From assembly GCA_934277695.1 (NCBI GenBank), contig CAKQVG010000009.1, forward strand, positions 1 through 64,000: a DNA stretch of 64,000 nucleotides, read 5' to 3'. The number at the start of each line of letters is the position of its first letter. Positions within the stretch are counted from its first letter, which is position 1. The translations under genes and the position numbers were made by a program. The DNA is from CAG-238 sp934277695 (GTDB lineage: Bacteria > Bacillota > Clostridia > Peptostreptococcales > Anaerovoracaceae). Below the pieces are notes generated by a model. The model was given only the letters and a program-made list of their open reading frames with translations. It was not told where the DNA came from and ran no database searches. This document shows positions 24,908 through 35,134 of the stretch, in pieces.

Positions 24908-25678
24908 ATGAGAGAGATAACATCCAAGGACAACAGAATATACAAGACTTGCGAGCAGCTTTCGCTTAAGAAATACAGAGATAAGCTAGGCAGATATCTG
25001 ATAGAGGGTGAAAACCTGATTGAAGAAGCCTTGAAGACGGGCTGCCGCATCGAGACGCTCCTTGTCAGACGCGGTTACAATAAAGTCCCGGACGAATTGG
25101 AAGACAAGGCATTCGTCCTTGACGAGAAGCTGTTCGATCGGCTGGCACAGACGGAGACAAGCCAGGGAGTGCTTGCAATCGTTGCCAAGCCGGAAACAGA
25201 TGCCGGGGATTTTGCGAGTGCATCGGGGAATTTCGTGGTTCTCGACAGGCTGCAGGATCCGGGAAATATCGGGACAATTCTGAGAACAGCGGACGCGGCG
25301 GGATACCGCCTTGCGGTGGTCATGAAAGGCACCGCGGATATTTTTTCACCTAAGGTGGTAAGGGCGGCGACCGGTTCACTCTTTCGAATGCCGGTTGTTT
25401 TCATGGACTCCAATTCAGAGCTTGTGGAATTTACCAGGGCAGCCGGCAAGAAACTCGTAGCGACCTGTTTTGACACGGAACGCTGCTATTTCGATGAAGA
25501 CCTGACAGACAATATTGCACTCGTGATAGGAAACGAGGGAAACGGAATCTGCGAAGAAATCATCGAAAGCTCAGATGTAAAAATAAAAATACCGATGCAC
25601 GGAAACATCGAATCCCTGAATGCGTCAGTGGCGGCGGGAATTTTGATGTACGAAGCAGTGAGAGGTAAGAAAGGTTAG
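24908..25678 (+). CDS. TrmH/SpoU family RNA 2'-O-methyltransferase
   Basis: A 256-residue SPOUT methyltransferase with an N-terminal substrate-binding domain (about 1-95, RYLIEGENLIEEAL) and the catalytic knot. The three SPOUT motifs are LDRLQDPGNIGTILRTADAA, VIGNEGNGI, and IPMHGNIESLNASVAAGI. Relatives methylate ribose in 23S rRNA (RlmB, TsnR) or tRNA. The neighbour pheS in many Firmicutes (ysgA in Bacillus lies just upstream of pheS) supports a YsgA-like rRNA methyltransferase. The precise target nucleotide cannot be read here. It is followed 4 bp later by pheS. Confidence 0.92.
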   Translation: MREITSKDNRIYKTCEQLSLKKYRDKLGRYLIEGENLIEEALKTGCRIETLLVRRGYNKVPDELEDKAFVLDEKLFDRLAQTETSQGVLAIVAKPETDAGDFASASGNFVVLDRLQDPGNIGTILRTADAAGYRLAVVMKGTADIFSPKVVRAATGSLFRMPVVFMDSNSELVEFTRAAGKKLVATCFDTERCYFDEDLTDNIALVIGNEGNGICEEIIESSDVKIKIPMHGNIESLNASVAAGILMYEAVRGKKG

Positions 25679-25682
25679 AATT

Positions 25683-26738
25683 ATGCAAGATACAATTTTA
25701 GAAAAGATGGAAGAGAAAAAAGCAAGACTCGAGAAAATTCTTGAAAATTCCAGAGAAAGACTCAAAGCAATCGATACAATCCAGGATGCTGAGGATGTAA
25801 GAATCAAGGTTCTCGGCAAGAAGGGCGAACTCACCGAAATGCTCAAATCCATGGGCAAAATGGACCCGGAAGAGAGAAAAGAATTCGGTATGGCGGCAAA
25901 CCAAGTCCGCAGTGAGATTGAAAAAATGCTGGATGCTTCTTTTGAACAGTTAAAGAACAAGGCAAAGGAAGCAAAATTCAAGATGGAGAAAATAGACGTA
26001 ACCGAGCCGGGCAAACTTCAGCATTTGGGAACAAAGCACCCGATTACGATTACGATTGAAGAAATTTCCAGAGTATTCAAGTCCATGGGATTTTCCCTCT
26101 CGGAAGGTCCGGAGGTTGAAACCGTTTTCAATAACTTCGACGCTTTGAATGCGGGACCGAATCATCCGGCAAGAGACTGGACAGATACTTTCTACATCAA
26201 CGACGAGGTTCTGCTCAGAACACAGACTTCGCCGGTACAGGTAAGAACATTGCTTAACCAGAAACCGCCGATCCGCGTTTTTGCACCGGGAAGATGCTTC
26301 CGCTGCGATACGCCTGACGCAACCCATTCTCCGATGTTCCATCAGGTAGAGGGCCTTGTTGTTGACGAAGGAATCACGATGGCGGACCTTAAGGGCGTGC
26401 TTGACAGTTTCGCAAAGCAGATGTTCGGTTCAGAAGTAAGAACCAAATTCAGACCTCATCATTTCCCATTCACGGAACCTTCCGCAGAAATGGACGTTTC
26501 CTGCTTCAAGTGCGGCGGCAAGGGCTGCAGAGTATGCAAGGGAAGCGGCTGGATTGAAATCCTCGGATGCGGCATGGTGCATCCGAATGTACTCAAAGTT
26601 GGCGGCGTGGATACGGAGAAATATACCGGCTTCGCATTCGGCATGGGCGTTGAGAGAATCGCTATGCTCAAGTACGGCATAGATGACATCAGACTTCTCT
26701 ATGAAAACGACATGAGATTCATCGAACAGTTCAAGTAG
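25683..26738 (+). CDS. pheS: Phenylalanyl-tRNA synthetase alpha subunit
   Basis: A 351-residue class II synthetase subunit that works as an alpha2beta2 complex with PheT. The N-terminal coiled coil (about 1-90) binds the tRNA. Catalytic blocks are FKSMGFSLSEGPEVE, HPARDWTDTFY, LLRTQTSPVQVR (motif 2 region) and the C-terminal motif 3 AFGMGVERIAMLKYGI. A small cysteine group, CFKCGGKGCRVCKGSGW, sits before motif 3. No T-box leader is seen; the gene lies 4 bp behind the methyltransferase gene. Confidence 0.97.
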   Translation: MQDTILEKMEEKKARLEKILENSRERLKAIDTIQDAEDVRIKVLGKKGELTEMLKSMGKMDPEERKEFGMAANQVRSEIEKMLDASFEQLKNKAKEAKFKMEKIDVTEPGKLQHLGTKHPITITIEEISRVFKSMGFSLSEGPEVETVFNNFDALNAGPNHPARDWTDTFYINDEVLLRTQTSPVQVRTLLNQKPPIRVFAPGRCFRCDTPDATHSPMFHQVEGLVVDEGITMADLKGVLDSFAKQMFGSEVRTKFRPHHFPFTEPSAEMDVSCFKCGGKGCRVCKGSGWIEILGCGMVHPNVLKVGGVDTEKYTGFAFGMGVERIAMLKYGIDDIRLLYENDMRFIEQFK

Positions 26739-26756
26739 TGCGAAGGAGGTTTAGAA

Positions 26757-29210
26757 ATGATAGTATCTTTAGAATGGTTAAAAGATTATACAGAAGTTAA
26801 TGTAAGCCCCGAGGAATTCTGCGACCGCATGATTATGTCGGGATCCAACCTGGAAACATTGGAAATGGTCGGAGAGGACATGCACAAAGTTGTAGTGGGC
26901 AAAATCGTAAAAATAGACAAACACCCGGATGCCGACAAGCTTGTGGTATGCCAGCTTGATATCGGGGAAGCAGAACCTGTTCAGATTGTAACGGGAGCGC
27001 CGAATGTCTTTGAAGGTGCCTATGTTCCGGTAGCACTTCACGGAAGCAGAATACCGGGTCCGATTCACGGACAGCCGAAGCAGGAAGGCGGCACGGAAAT
27101 CACCAGAGGCAAGCTCAGAGGAGTAGAATCAAACGGGATGCTTTGCTCCTTCGGCGAACTTGGATTCGAGGATAAGGTTGTGCCGGTAAATCAGAGAGAA
27201 GGAATCTGGATTCTTGAGAAAGAATACCCGGTAGGAGCTGATTTTGCGGACACAATGGAACTGAAAGATGCGATTATCGATTTCGAAATCACACCGAACC
27301 GGCCGGACTGCCTTTCCATGATCGGCATGGCAAGAGAAGCCGCAGCAACATTCGGCACAAAGCTTGAATATCCGGAAACAGAGTGTGAACATGAAGAAGG
27401 AAATGCGGCAGACTATATCAGCGTTGATGTAAAGTCACCGCTTTGCAAGAGATATGTTGCGAGAATCGTGAAAGACGTCAAGGTGGAGGACTCCCCTTGG
27501 TGGCTGCAGAGAAGATTGATTCATGCAGGAATGAGACCGATTAACAATATCGTTGACATTACGAACTTTGTAATGCTCGAATATGGTCAGCCGATGCATG
27601 CTTTTGACATTGAAAGTCTCGCGGGGCATAAGATTATCGTTGACACGGCAGCCGAAGGCGAAAAGTTCGTTACGCTTGACGGAAACGAAAGAACGCTGGA
27701 TGACAGAATGCTGATGATTAACGATGCGGAGAAGCCGGTAGCGGTTGCAGGTGTTATGGGAGGTCTTAACTCCGAAATCACTGCAGATACGAAGACAATC
27801 GTAATCGAATCCGCGAACTTCGATGCAAACAGCGTAAGAACGACTTCCAAGAGACTCACGCTCAGAACAGAGGCTTCCGGAAGATACGAAAAGGGAATCG
27901 ACCCGAACCTCTGTGAAAAGGCTGCTGACAGAGTATGCAAACTGATTGAAATGATCGGAGCAGGAACCGTAGTGGGCGGAAGCGTGGATATCTATCCGGA
28001 AAAAGCAGAAGCAAAGACCGTTCACGCAAGAGTCTCCAGAATCAACCATGTTCTCGGAATTGAAATCTCCAGAGAGCAGATGGTCGGATATTTGGAAAGC
28101 CTCGAAATGAAAGTTGAAGGGGAAGGCGATGATATGTATGTAACAGCGCCGACCGTAAGACAGGATATCGAAATCGAAGAAGATATTGTGGAAGAAGTTG
28201 CAAGACTTTACGGATACGATAATCTTCCGGTTACAATTCCAAAAGGAAACAACGAAGCAAGTCAGTCCTATGACAGAGATATCAAAGATATTGCAAGAGA
28301 CGTAATGTGTGCAATGGGAGCAAACGAAATCCAGACTTATTCGTTTGTAAGCCCTAAGGGTGTGGACAATGTAGGAATTGAAGAGGATTCGTGGGAGAGA
28401 GATTTTGTGAAAATTCTCAATCCGCTCGGAGAGGACACATCCGTGATGAGAACAATCCTTACACCACAGATGCTGGAAGTTATGGGAAGGAATTATTCCA
28501 GAAACATGGAAGGCATGAGAGCCTATGAAATCGGCAACACCTTCATGGCAAATCAGCTCGGACTTCCGTTCGAAAGCGATAACATGTCGATTGGCTTATA
28601 CGGCAAGGACGAAGACTTCTTCACACTTAAAGGCATCATTGAAGAGCTTCTTTACAAGCTCGGAATCAGAGATCTTGAATTTGTTGCCGAGAGTGAATAC
28701 GGCGTATATCACCCGGGAAGATGTGCAAGAATTATCGCACGCCACATGGCAGAGCTTGAGAACGGCCCGGCGGAAGAAGAAGTGGAACTTGGCATTATGG
28801 GAGAAGTGCACCCGGATGCAGCTGAAAAGTACGGAATCGGTGTAAGAGCATATTGTGCAGAACTTTTCTTCGGAACAATGGTTGAACTTTCGAATACGGT
28901 AAAACAATACAAGCCGCTTCCGAAATATCCGGCAATGACAAGAGACATTGCACTGGTTGTCGATGAAGACATGACAGTCGGTGAAATCGAGAAGGTAATC
29001 TGGGGCGCAGGTGCCGAAATTCTGACGGGAATCAAGCTTTTCGATATTTACAGAGGAGCACAGGTAGGACCGGGCAAGAAGAGCGTTGCATTCACGCTGA
29101 CATATAGACACGCAGACAAAACGCTCAAGGACGAAGATGTGCAGATTGCACATGCAAAAGTTCTTGATGCATTGAAGAGGGAACTCAATATCAACCTCAG
29201 AGAAATGTAG
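26757..29210 (+). CDS. pheT: Phenylalanyl-tRNA synthetase beta subunit
   Basis: An 817-residue subunit with full bacterial domain layout: N-terminal OB-fold tRNA-binding domain (about 40-150, HPDADKLVVCQLDIGE), B3/B4 editing domain (about 215-390, including MLEYGQPMHAFD), B5 domains, the catalytic-like core and the C-terminal anticodon-binding FDX-ACB domain (about 725-817, PKYPAMTRDIALVVDEDM). The editing domain removes mischarged tyrosine. The start at 26757 follows GAAGGAGG, 19 bp after pheS. A clear operon partner of pheS. Confidence 0.97.
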   Translation: MIVSLEWLKDYTEVNVSPEEFCDRMIMSGSNLETLEMVGEDMHKVVVGKIVKIDKHPDADKLVVCQLDIGEAEPVQIVTGAPNVFEGAYVPVALHGSRIPGPIHGQPKQEGGTEITRGKLRGVESNGMLCSFGELGFEDKVVPVNQREGIWILEKEYPVGADFADTMELKDAIIDFEITPNRPDCLSMIGMAREAAATFGTKLEYPETECEHEEGNAADYISVDVKSPLCKRYVARIVKDVKVEDSPWWLQRRLIHAGMRPINNIVDITNFVMLEYGQPMHAFDIESLAGHKIIVDTAAEGEKFVTLDGNERTLDDRMLMINDAEKPVAVAGVMGGLNSEITADTKTIVIESANFDANSVRTTSKRLTLRTEASGRYEKGIDPNLCEKAADRVCKLIEMIGAGTVVGGSVDIYPEKAEAKTVHARVSRINHVLGIEISREQMVGYLESLEMKVEGEGDDMYVTAPTVRQDIEIEEDIVEEVARLYGYDNLPVTIPKGNNEASQSYDRDIKDIARDVMCAMGANEIQTYSFVSPKGVDNVGIEEDSWERDFVKILNPLGEDTSVMRTILTPQMLEVMGRNYSRNMEGMRAYEIGNTFMANQLGLPFESDNMSIGLYGKDEDFFTLKGIIEELLYKLGIRDLEFVAESEYGVYHPGRCARIIARHMAELENGPAEEEVELGIMGEVHPDAAEKYGIGVRAYCAELFFGTMVELSNTVKQYKPLPKYPAMTRDIALVVDEDMTVGEIEKVIWGAGAEILTGIKLFDIYRGAQVGPGKKSVAFTLTYRHADKTLKDEDVQIAHAKVLDALKRELNINLREM

Positions 29211-29224
29211 GCGGAGGAATTAAG

Positions 29225-29692
29225 ATGGAAGACAGAAAAGTCGGAGTCAGAATTTACGGGCAGGATTATACAATCTCCGGAGAAAGAGACGAAAAAACCA
29301 TCATAGAAATCGCAGCATACGTTGACGAAAAAATGCGCGAAATTTCGAAATACTTTACGGCAGGACCGCAGGGATCGCTTGCAGTCCTTGCCGCTGTTAA
29401 TATTGCCGACGAATATTTTGAGGCAAAAACGAAAATTTCCGAGCTTGAGGCCAAGGCCCGCCAGACAGAGAAGGATTCCGAGCATTACATGAAGATGTGG
29501 GATGAAGCAAAGAGAAGCTTCCTGCAGTACAAGGAAGAGGCTGCAAAGTCCGCTGAGGAGCGTAGGCAGAGCGAGGAAAAATATCACAAGCTGGAGGAAA
29601 AATGCAGCGAATTCGAAAATTCCTATTTTGATTTGCAGATGGAAAATGTCCGGCTGAAAAACGAACTCGAGAAATTACAGAGGAATACATGA
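29225..29692 (+). CDS. zapA: Cell division protein ZapA-like
   Basis: A 155-residue protein with the ZapA fold at the N-terminus (VGVRIYGQDYTISGERDE ... VDEKMREISKYF, about residues 6-45) and a long coiled coil (about 65-152). ZapA bundles FtsZ filaments at mid-cell. Its coiled coil is longer than that of Bacillus ZapA (about 85 residues in total), a form common in Clostridia. The gene has RBS GGCGGAGG and overlaps mutS2 by ATGA; zapA lies between pheT and mutS2 in many Firmicutes, which supports the call. Confidence 0.9.
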   Translation: MEDRKVGVRIYGQDYTISGERDEKTIIEIAAYVDEKMREISKYFTAGPQGSLAVLAAVNIADEYFEAKTKISELEAKARQTEKDSEHYMKMWDEAKRSFLQYKEEAAKSAEERRQSEEKYHKLEEKCSEFENSYFDLQMENVRLKNELEKLQRNT

Positions 29693-32061
29693 ACAAAAAA
29701 GCACTGAAGGTTTTAGAGTACAACAAAATAATTGATATGCTCAAGGCACAGGCTTCCTCACAGATGGCAAAGGAAAGGCTTGCAGCCCTTTTGCCGGAAA
29801 CGGAAATTCACAGCATTAGAGACGGGCTTGAAGAGACAAGCGAAGCCGTGCAGGTCATAGTCAAGAAAGGAGCACTCCCGCTCGGCGAGATTTATGACAT
29901 CTCGAATTCTCTGCATTTTGCGAGAAAGGGCGGAACCCTGACGATGCGCCAGCTCCTTCAAGTGCTGTATAATATGAAGGTTACGGGCAATGTGGTGTCT
30001 TTTCTGAAAAACGATCTTGAGGATATCCCCGTAATCAGAGGAATGTCCGATTTGCTGGTTGTTTTTCGCGATCTTGCGGATAGAATCGACCGATGCATAT
30101 TGTCCGAAGATGAGATGGCAGACAGCGCTTCCGCCGAATTGAAAAACATCCGCCGAAGCATTGCACGCCAAAACGAGGCAATCAGAACCAAGCTGAATCA
30201 TATACTGAATTCATCGGACAACAAGACACTCCTTCAAGACGCAATCGTTACGATGCGCGACGGACGATATGTGGTTCCGGTCAAGGCTGAGCACAGAGCA
30301 AAAGTTCCGGGAATCATTCACGACCAGTCATCGAGCGGAGCCACGCTGTTTGTGGAGCCACAGGCAGTTGTAAATCTCAACAACGAGCTGCGCGAACTGG
30401 AGCTGGCGGAGAGAGCTGAAATCGAAAGGATTTTGGGGGAACTTTCGTCGGCGGTCGCAGAGCATTTTCACGATTTGCTGAACAATCAGGAAATTTTGAT
30501 AGAACTCGATGTTATTTTTGCGAAAGGGAAGCTTTCCGCGCGTATGCACGGCGAGGAACCGCAGATTAACGACGAAGGAATTTTGGACCTGAAACTGGCG
30601 CGGCATCCGCTCATCGATGCGAAAAAAGTCGTACCGATTAATGTCTCAATCGGCAGGGAATACCGCACGCTTGTAATTACGGGGCCGAACACCGGAGGCA
30701 AGACGGTTACGCTCAAAACCGTCGGACTTTTGGCGATGATGGTGCAGAGCGGACTGCATATTCCCGCTGCGGCAACCAGCAGCATGCCGATTTACAAGAA
30801 TATTTTTGCGGACATCGGAGACGAGCAAAGCATTGAACAGAGTCTGAGCACATTTTCTTCTCATATGAAGAATACGGTGTACCTTGTGGGAAAGGCAAGG
30901 ACGGGAAGCCTTGTCCTGCTCGATGAATTGGGCGCCGGCACAGACCCGACAGAGGGTGCGGCACTTGCAATCTCCATTTTGGAAAGGCTGGCGTCACAAG
31001 GAGCACACACGATTGCGACCACACACTACAATGAGCTTAAGAAATATGCCATCGCAACTCCGGGTGTTGAGAACGCATCCATGGAATTTGATGTCGAGAC
31101 ATTGAGCCCGACTTATCGTCTCTCCATCGGAGTTCCGGGCAAATCGAACGCTTTTGAGATTTCAAGGAAACTCGGTCTGCCTTCGGAAATTATCGATAGG
31201 GCAAACGATTTGATCGAAAAAGGTGATCTTGAATTCGAGGACGTGCTTTCGGCGATTGAAGAAGATAAGAAAAAAGCCCGCGAAGAGCGTGACGAGGCGG
31301 AAAGACTTGCGTATGAAATAAAAAAACAGCGCGAAGAACTCGACCAAAGGCAGCTTGAACTTGAAAAACGCGAGAGCAAGGCCATAAAGGACGCGAAGGA
31401 AGAAGCGAGGGCAATCATAAAAGAGGCAAAACAGACGGCCGCCGAAGTTCAAAAAGAACTCAAAGAACTTTCCAAAATTCAGAGTCTCGGTGAACGAACC
31501 GGAAGACTGGAAAAAAGTAAAAAGCGCATCAAGGAGAGTGAGAACCGGTACGCGGACGGGCTTGAGAAGCAGACCAACGCCAATCCGATTGAGCCGGATG
31601 AACTTGCAGTCGGGGACCGCGTTAAGATACTGACCCTCGACCAAAACGGTGAGGTTCTTACACTGCCTGACGACAAGGGCGATCTGACGGTCAAAGTCGG
31701 CATCATGAAGATAAACGTGAACATCGCGGATTTGATGCTTATAAACGACGGAACCAAGAAGAAGAAACAAAAAAACCGCGGATATGCGAATATGTATCGC
31801 ATGAAGGCGCAGACCATATCCATGTCCGTCAATGTTCAGGGGCAGAACCTGGAAGAAGCCCTCATGAATGTGGACAAATACATTGACGATGCTTACATGG
31901 CAGGCCTTAAAGAAGTTACCGTCATACACGGAAACGGTACAGGCGTACTCAAAGAAGGGCTGCGGCGAAGCTTCAAGAAACACAAGCTGGTGGCATCGTA
32001 CCGAAAAGGCGCCTACAATGAAGGCGGCGACGGCGTTACCATCGTTAAATTAAAGGAGTAG
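29689..32061 (+). CDS. mutS2: Endonuclease MutS2
   Basis: A 790-residue MutS-family ATPase lacking the mismatch-recognition domain. The core and clamp helices (about 1-310) are followed by the ABC-type ATPase with Walker A GPNTGGKT (332-339), the signature region, and Walker B LVLLDELGAGTDPTEG. A coiled-coil linker (about 515-620) leads to the C-terminal Smr nuclease domain (about 715-790, with VIHGNGTGVLKEGLRR). MutS2 resolves collided ribosomes and suppresses recombination in studied Firmicutes. Start is within the zapA stop. Confidence 0.96.
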   Translation: MNKKALKVLEYNKIIDMLKAQASSQMAKERLAALLPETEIHSIRDGLEETSEAVQVIVKKGALPLGEIYDISNSLHFARKGGTLTMRQLLQVLYNMKVTGNVVSFLKNDLEDIPVIRGMSDLLVVFRDLADRIDRCILSEDEMADSASAELKNIRRSIARQNEAIRTKLNHILNSSDNKTLLQDAIVTMRDGRYVVPVKAEHRAKVPGIIHDQSSSGATLFVEPQAVVNLNNELRELELAERAEIERILGELSSAVAEHFHDLLNNQEILIELDVIFAKGKLSARMHGEEPQINDEGILDLKLARHPLIDAKKVVPINVSIGREYRTLVITGPNTGGKTVTLKTVGLLAMMVQSGLHIPAAATSSMPIYKNIFADIGDEQSIEQSLSTFSSHMKNTVYLVGKARTGSLVLLDELGAGTDPTEGAALAISILERLASQGAHTIATTHYNELKKYAIATPGVENASMEFDVETLSPTYRLSIGVPGKSNAFEISRKLGLPSEIIDRANDLIEKGDLEFEDVLSAIEEDKKKAREERDEAERLAYEIKKQREELDQRQLELEKRESKAIKDAKEEARAIIKEAKQTAAEVQKELKELSKIQSLGERTGRLEKSKKRIKESENRYADGLEKQTNANPIEPDELAVGDRVKILTLDQNGEVLTLPDDKGDLTVKVGIMKINVNIADLMLINDGTKKKKQKNRGYANMYRMKAQTISMSVNVQGQNLEEALMNVDKYIDDAYMAGLKEVTVIHGNGTGVLKEGLRRSFKKHKLVASYRKGAYNEGGDGVTIVKLKE

Positions 32062-32063
32062 AA

Positions 32064-32504
32064 ATGTATATTATAAGCGGGTGTCTTCTGGGGCATAACT
32101 GTAAATACAACGGCGGAAACAACCGATGTGAAGCGGTTGTCGAATTCTGCCGGACGCATGAATATATCGTGGTCTGCCCCGAAAGTGCGGGAAACCTGCA
32201 GGCACCGAGACCACCCGCAGAGAAAGTCGGAAATCGGATTGTAAACAAGGAAGGCGAAGACGTAACCGACAAGTTCTTGAAGGGTGCGGAAATATCGTTT
32301 AAGGTCTGCATGCAGATGGCGGCACTCAGGAATGAGCCGATTGAAGGTGCAATTCTCAAGGCAAACAGTCCATCCTGCGGATCAGGCAAAATATATGACG
32401 GAACATTCAGCGGCAGGCTGGTGGACGGAAACGGAGTTTTCGCCTCCATGCTCAAGGCGCAGGGAATAGAAGTAATAACGGAAAAGGAGACAATAAAATG
32501 GTAG
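32064..32504 (+). CDS. DUF523 domain protein
   Basis: A 146-residue member of the DUF523 family, widespread in bacteria and without an established activity. Conserved features are the N-terminal SGCLLGHNCKYNGGNNR, VVCPESAGNLQAPRPPAE, and AILKANSPSCGSGKIYDGTF. The three cysteines in these motifs (Cys7, the one in VVCPE and the one in SPSCG) are typical of the family and could bind a metal or an Fe-S cluster. It is 2 bp from mutS2 and overlaps argS by 7 bp, so it belongs to this operon. Confidence 0.9.
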   Translation: MYIISGCLLGHNCKYNGGNNRCEAVVEFCRTHEYIVVCPESAGNLQAPRPPAEKVGNRIVNKEGEDVTDKFLKGAEISFKVCMQMAALRNEPIEGAILKANSPSCGSGKIYDGTFSGRLVDGNGVFASMLKAQGIEVITEKETIKW

Positions 32505-34213
32505 ATTTTAAGAGTGAAATTGCTAAGTTAATCGCGGAACAGGTAAGTGATCTGGAAGTATCCGAAATCCGCGAAATGATTGAAGTCCCACAGGATTCAA
32601 AGATGGGGGACTATGCGTTCCCTTGCTTCAAACTTGCCAAAACACTCCGCAAAGCGCCGCCGCTCATCGCAAAAGGCATCGCAGAGAAAATTGCAGAGAA
32701 CGACATGTTTGAAAAGGTTGAACAAGTAAATGCATACGTAAATATGTTCATTTCCAAGGAAGAACTCGTAAAAGACGTTGTGGAAGATGTACTTGAAAAA
32801 GGTGCTGATTACGGCAAGACAAACGTAGGAGAAGGGAAACCGGTAATCGTGGAATATTCCTCCCCTAACATTGCAAAGCCTTTCCACATCGGTCACATCA
32901 GAAGCACGGTAATCGGAAATTCCCTTTACAAGATTTATGATGCAATGGGATACAATGTTACCCGTATCAATCACCTTGGAGACTACGGCACGCAGTTCGG
33001 CAAAATGATCGTTGCTTACAGACACTGGGGAAACAAACAGGATGTAATCGATGAACCGATTAAGACCCTTCTCAGCTACTACACCAAATTCCACGTTGAA
33101 GTTGAAAACCATCCGGAACTTGATGACGAAGCAAGAGCAACTTTTGCGAAGCTTGAACACGGCGAAAAAGAAGAAGTGGAACTTTGGCAGTGGTTCAGAG
33201 ATGAATCCCTGAAGGAATTCACAAGAGTATATGACATGCTCGGAATCAGCTACGATTCCTATGCAGGCGAGTCTTTCTACTCCGACAAGATGCCGGCAAT
33301 CGTGGAAGACCTGAAGAAAAAGAATCTTTTGGTGGAATCCAAGGGCGCAATGATCGTTGACCTTGAACCTTACGGTCTCACTCCGGCTCCGATTCTCAAA
33401 TCGGACGGATCCACGCTGTATATCACCCGTGACATCGCCTGTGCAAAATACAGAAAAGACACTTATGATTTTTATAAGAATATTTATGTCGTTGCTTCCC
33501 AGCAGAACCTGCATTTCCAGCAGCTCAAGAAGATTCTTGAACTTATGGGATTTGAATGGGCAAAAGACATCATTCACGTTCCTTTCGGCCTTGTAAGCCT
33601 CGAAGAAGGAACAATGTCCACACGTGAAGGAAGAGTTGTTTTCCTTGAAGACGTACTCAACAGAGCGATTGATGAAACGCGCGACATCATAAAGGAAAAG
33701 GGCGTTGCAACGGACAATATCGAGGAAACCGCAAAGCAGGTTGGAATCGGTGCGGTTGTATTCAATGAACTTTCCAATAACAGAATCAAGGACTATGTTT
33801 TCTCATGGAAAAAGGTTCTTGACTTCAACGGAGAAACAGGTCCTTACGTACAGTATACCTATGCGAGAGCCGCAAGCATTCTCAGAAACGCAGGTGAGGA
33901 GCTTACGGCAAAGGCTGCTTCCGGAAAGGTTGACCCGAAATATATCACAAGCCCGAGTGCATACGAACTTGCAAAATTGATTTACAAGTTCCCGCAGGTC
34001 GTTGTTGAGGCAGGAGAAAAGTATGAACCTTCCATCGTGACAAGACACATCGTTGACCTTGCACAGAGCTTTAACAGATTCTATCACGACGAACACATTC
34101 TTGTGGATAACGAAGAAGAAAAGGTTGCAAAACTTGCACTCGTAATTGCTGCAAAGACCGCAATCAAAAACGGACTGGCGCTGCTCGGAATGCAGGCACC
34201 GGAAAGAATGTAG
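32498..34213 (+). CDS. argS: Arginyl-tRNA synthetase
   Basis: A 571-residue class I synthetase. The N-terminal Add-1 domain (about 1-110) recognises the D-loop. The HIGH box appears in EYSSPNIAKPFHIGHIRST (split here as EYSSPNIAKP and FHIGHIRST), and in place of KMSKS there is MSTREGRVVFLED, as usual in ArgRS. The DALR anticodon-binding domain ends in MQAPERM. The RBS AAAAGGAG lies inside the DUF523 gene. The enzyme charges tRNA-Arg; no T-box leader is visible. Confidence 0.97.
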   Translation: MVDFKSEIAKLIAEQVSDLEVSEIREMIEVPQDSKMGDYAFPCFKLAKTLRKAPPLIAKGIAEKIAENDMFEKVEQVNAYVNMFISKEELVKDVVEDVLEKGADYGKTNVGEGKPVIVEYSSPNIAKPFHIGHIRSTVIGNSLYKIYDAMGYNVTRINHLGDYGTQFGKMIVAYRHWGNKQDVIDEPIKTLLSYYTKFHVEVENHPELDDEARATFAKLEHGEKEEVELWQWFRDESLKEFTRVYDMLGISYDSYAGESFYSDKMPAIVEDLKKKNLLVESKGAMIVDLEPYGLTPAPILKSDGSTLYITRDIACAKYRKDTYDFYKNIYVVASQQNLHFQQLKKILELMGFEWAKDIIHVPFGLVSLEEGTMSTREGRVVFLEDVLNRAIDETRDIIKEKGVATDNIEETAKQVGIGAVVFNELSNNRIKDYVFSWKKVLDFNGETGPYVQYTYARAASILRNAGEELTAKAASGKVDPKYITSPSAYELAKLIYKFPQVVVEAGEKYEPSIVTRHIVDLAQSFNRFYHDEHILVDNEEEKVAKLALVIAAKTAIKNGLALLGMQAPERM

Positions 34214-34234
34214 CACCACAGGAGAGGAGAACCG

Positions 34235-35107
34235 ATGAGATACGTTGGAGATATTTACAGACCGCCGAGCGAAGCGTACAGCTTGCTCGTGCAGGTCACA
34301 ATCGGATGTTCACATAACAAATGCACATTTTGCAATATGTTCAAGGCGAAGCAGTTCAAAGTGAGAAAACCGGAGGAAGTACTCGAGGATCTTGAGTGGG
34401 CAAGAAAGCAGTACCGCAGAGTTGAGAGAATTTTCCTCTGTGATGGTGATGCACTTTGCCTTGCAAACCATAAGCTGCTTACAATTCTTGAGTATATCGA
34501 AAAGAATTTTCCGGAGTGTGAAAGGGTAACAACCTACGGACGCGCGTCGGACGTTTTGAGAAAGAGCCGGGAAGAGCTTGAAGAACTTCGCAGACACGGT
34601 TTGGAAATGGTATATATGGGAGCGGAATCCGGAAGCCAAAAGGTTCTCGACATGGTAAACAAGGGCGAGACCAGAGAACAGCTCATCGAAAGCGTAAACC
34701 GGCTTGAGAACGCAGGAATCAAGGCATCGGTTACTTTTATAAGCGGACTTGCAGGTCCCGAACTTTGGGAGGAGCATGCAATTGAGACAGGCACGATGAT
34801 CAGCGAAATGAATGCGTCCTATGTAAGCCTTCTTACGCTCATGCTTGAGCCGCCGGCACCTCTGCTGGAAGATTACCGGCAAGGTAAATTTAAGCTTCTC
34901 ACACCGGAGGAGGTCCTGGCTGAGACATGCCTGATGCTTAAATACGCAAGACCTTCGAAACCGTGCGTATTCCGAAGCAATCACGCATCCAATTATGTAT
35001 CGCTCAGAGGCAATTTGCCGATGGATAATGACGCAATGATTGCATCGCTGAAAAGATGCATGGAAGACAAAGGGCTTTTGAAGGACGAGAGATTCAGAAT
35101 GTTATAG
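34235..35107 (+). CDS. Radical SAM protein
   Basis: A 290-residue radical SAM enzyme of the Elp3/MiaB/NifB-like fold. The cluster motif CSHNKCTFC (Cys28, Cys33, Cys36: CX4CX2C) differs in spacing from the canonical CX3CX2C, a variant seen in a group annotated simply as radical SAM proteins with the N-terminal RYVGDIYRPPSEAYSLLVQV. GAESGSQKVLDMVNKGETREQ is the SAM-binding glycine-rich block. The substrate is unknown. It stands 21 bp after argS and 27 bp before a B12-dependent radical SAM gene, so the two may act together. Confidence 0.88.
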   Translation: MRYVGDIYRPPSEAYSLLVQVTIGCSHNKCTFCNMFKAKQFKVRKPEEVLEDLEWARKQYRRVERIFLCDGDALCLANHKLLTILEYIEKNFPECERVTTYGRASDVLRKSREELEELRRHGLEMVYMGAESGSQKVLDMVNKGETREQLIESVNRLENAGIKASVTFISGLAGPELWEEHAIETGTMISEMNASYVSLLTLMLEPPAPLLEDYRQGKFKLLTPEEVLAETCLMLKYARPSKPCVFRSNHASNYVSLRGNLPMDNDAMIASLKRCMEDKGLLKDERFRML

Positions 35108-35134
35108 TCTGATGATTTTATGTGCTTTGGTGAA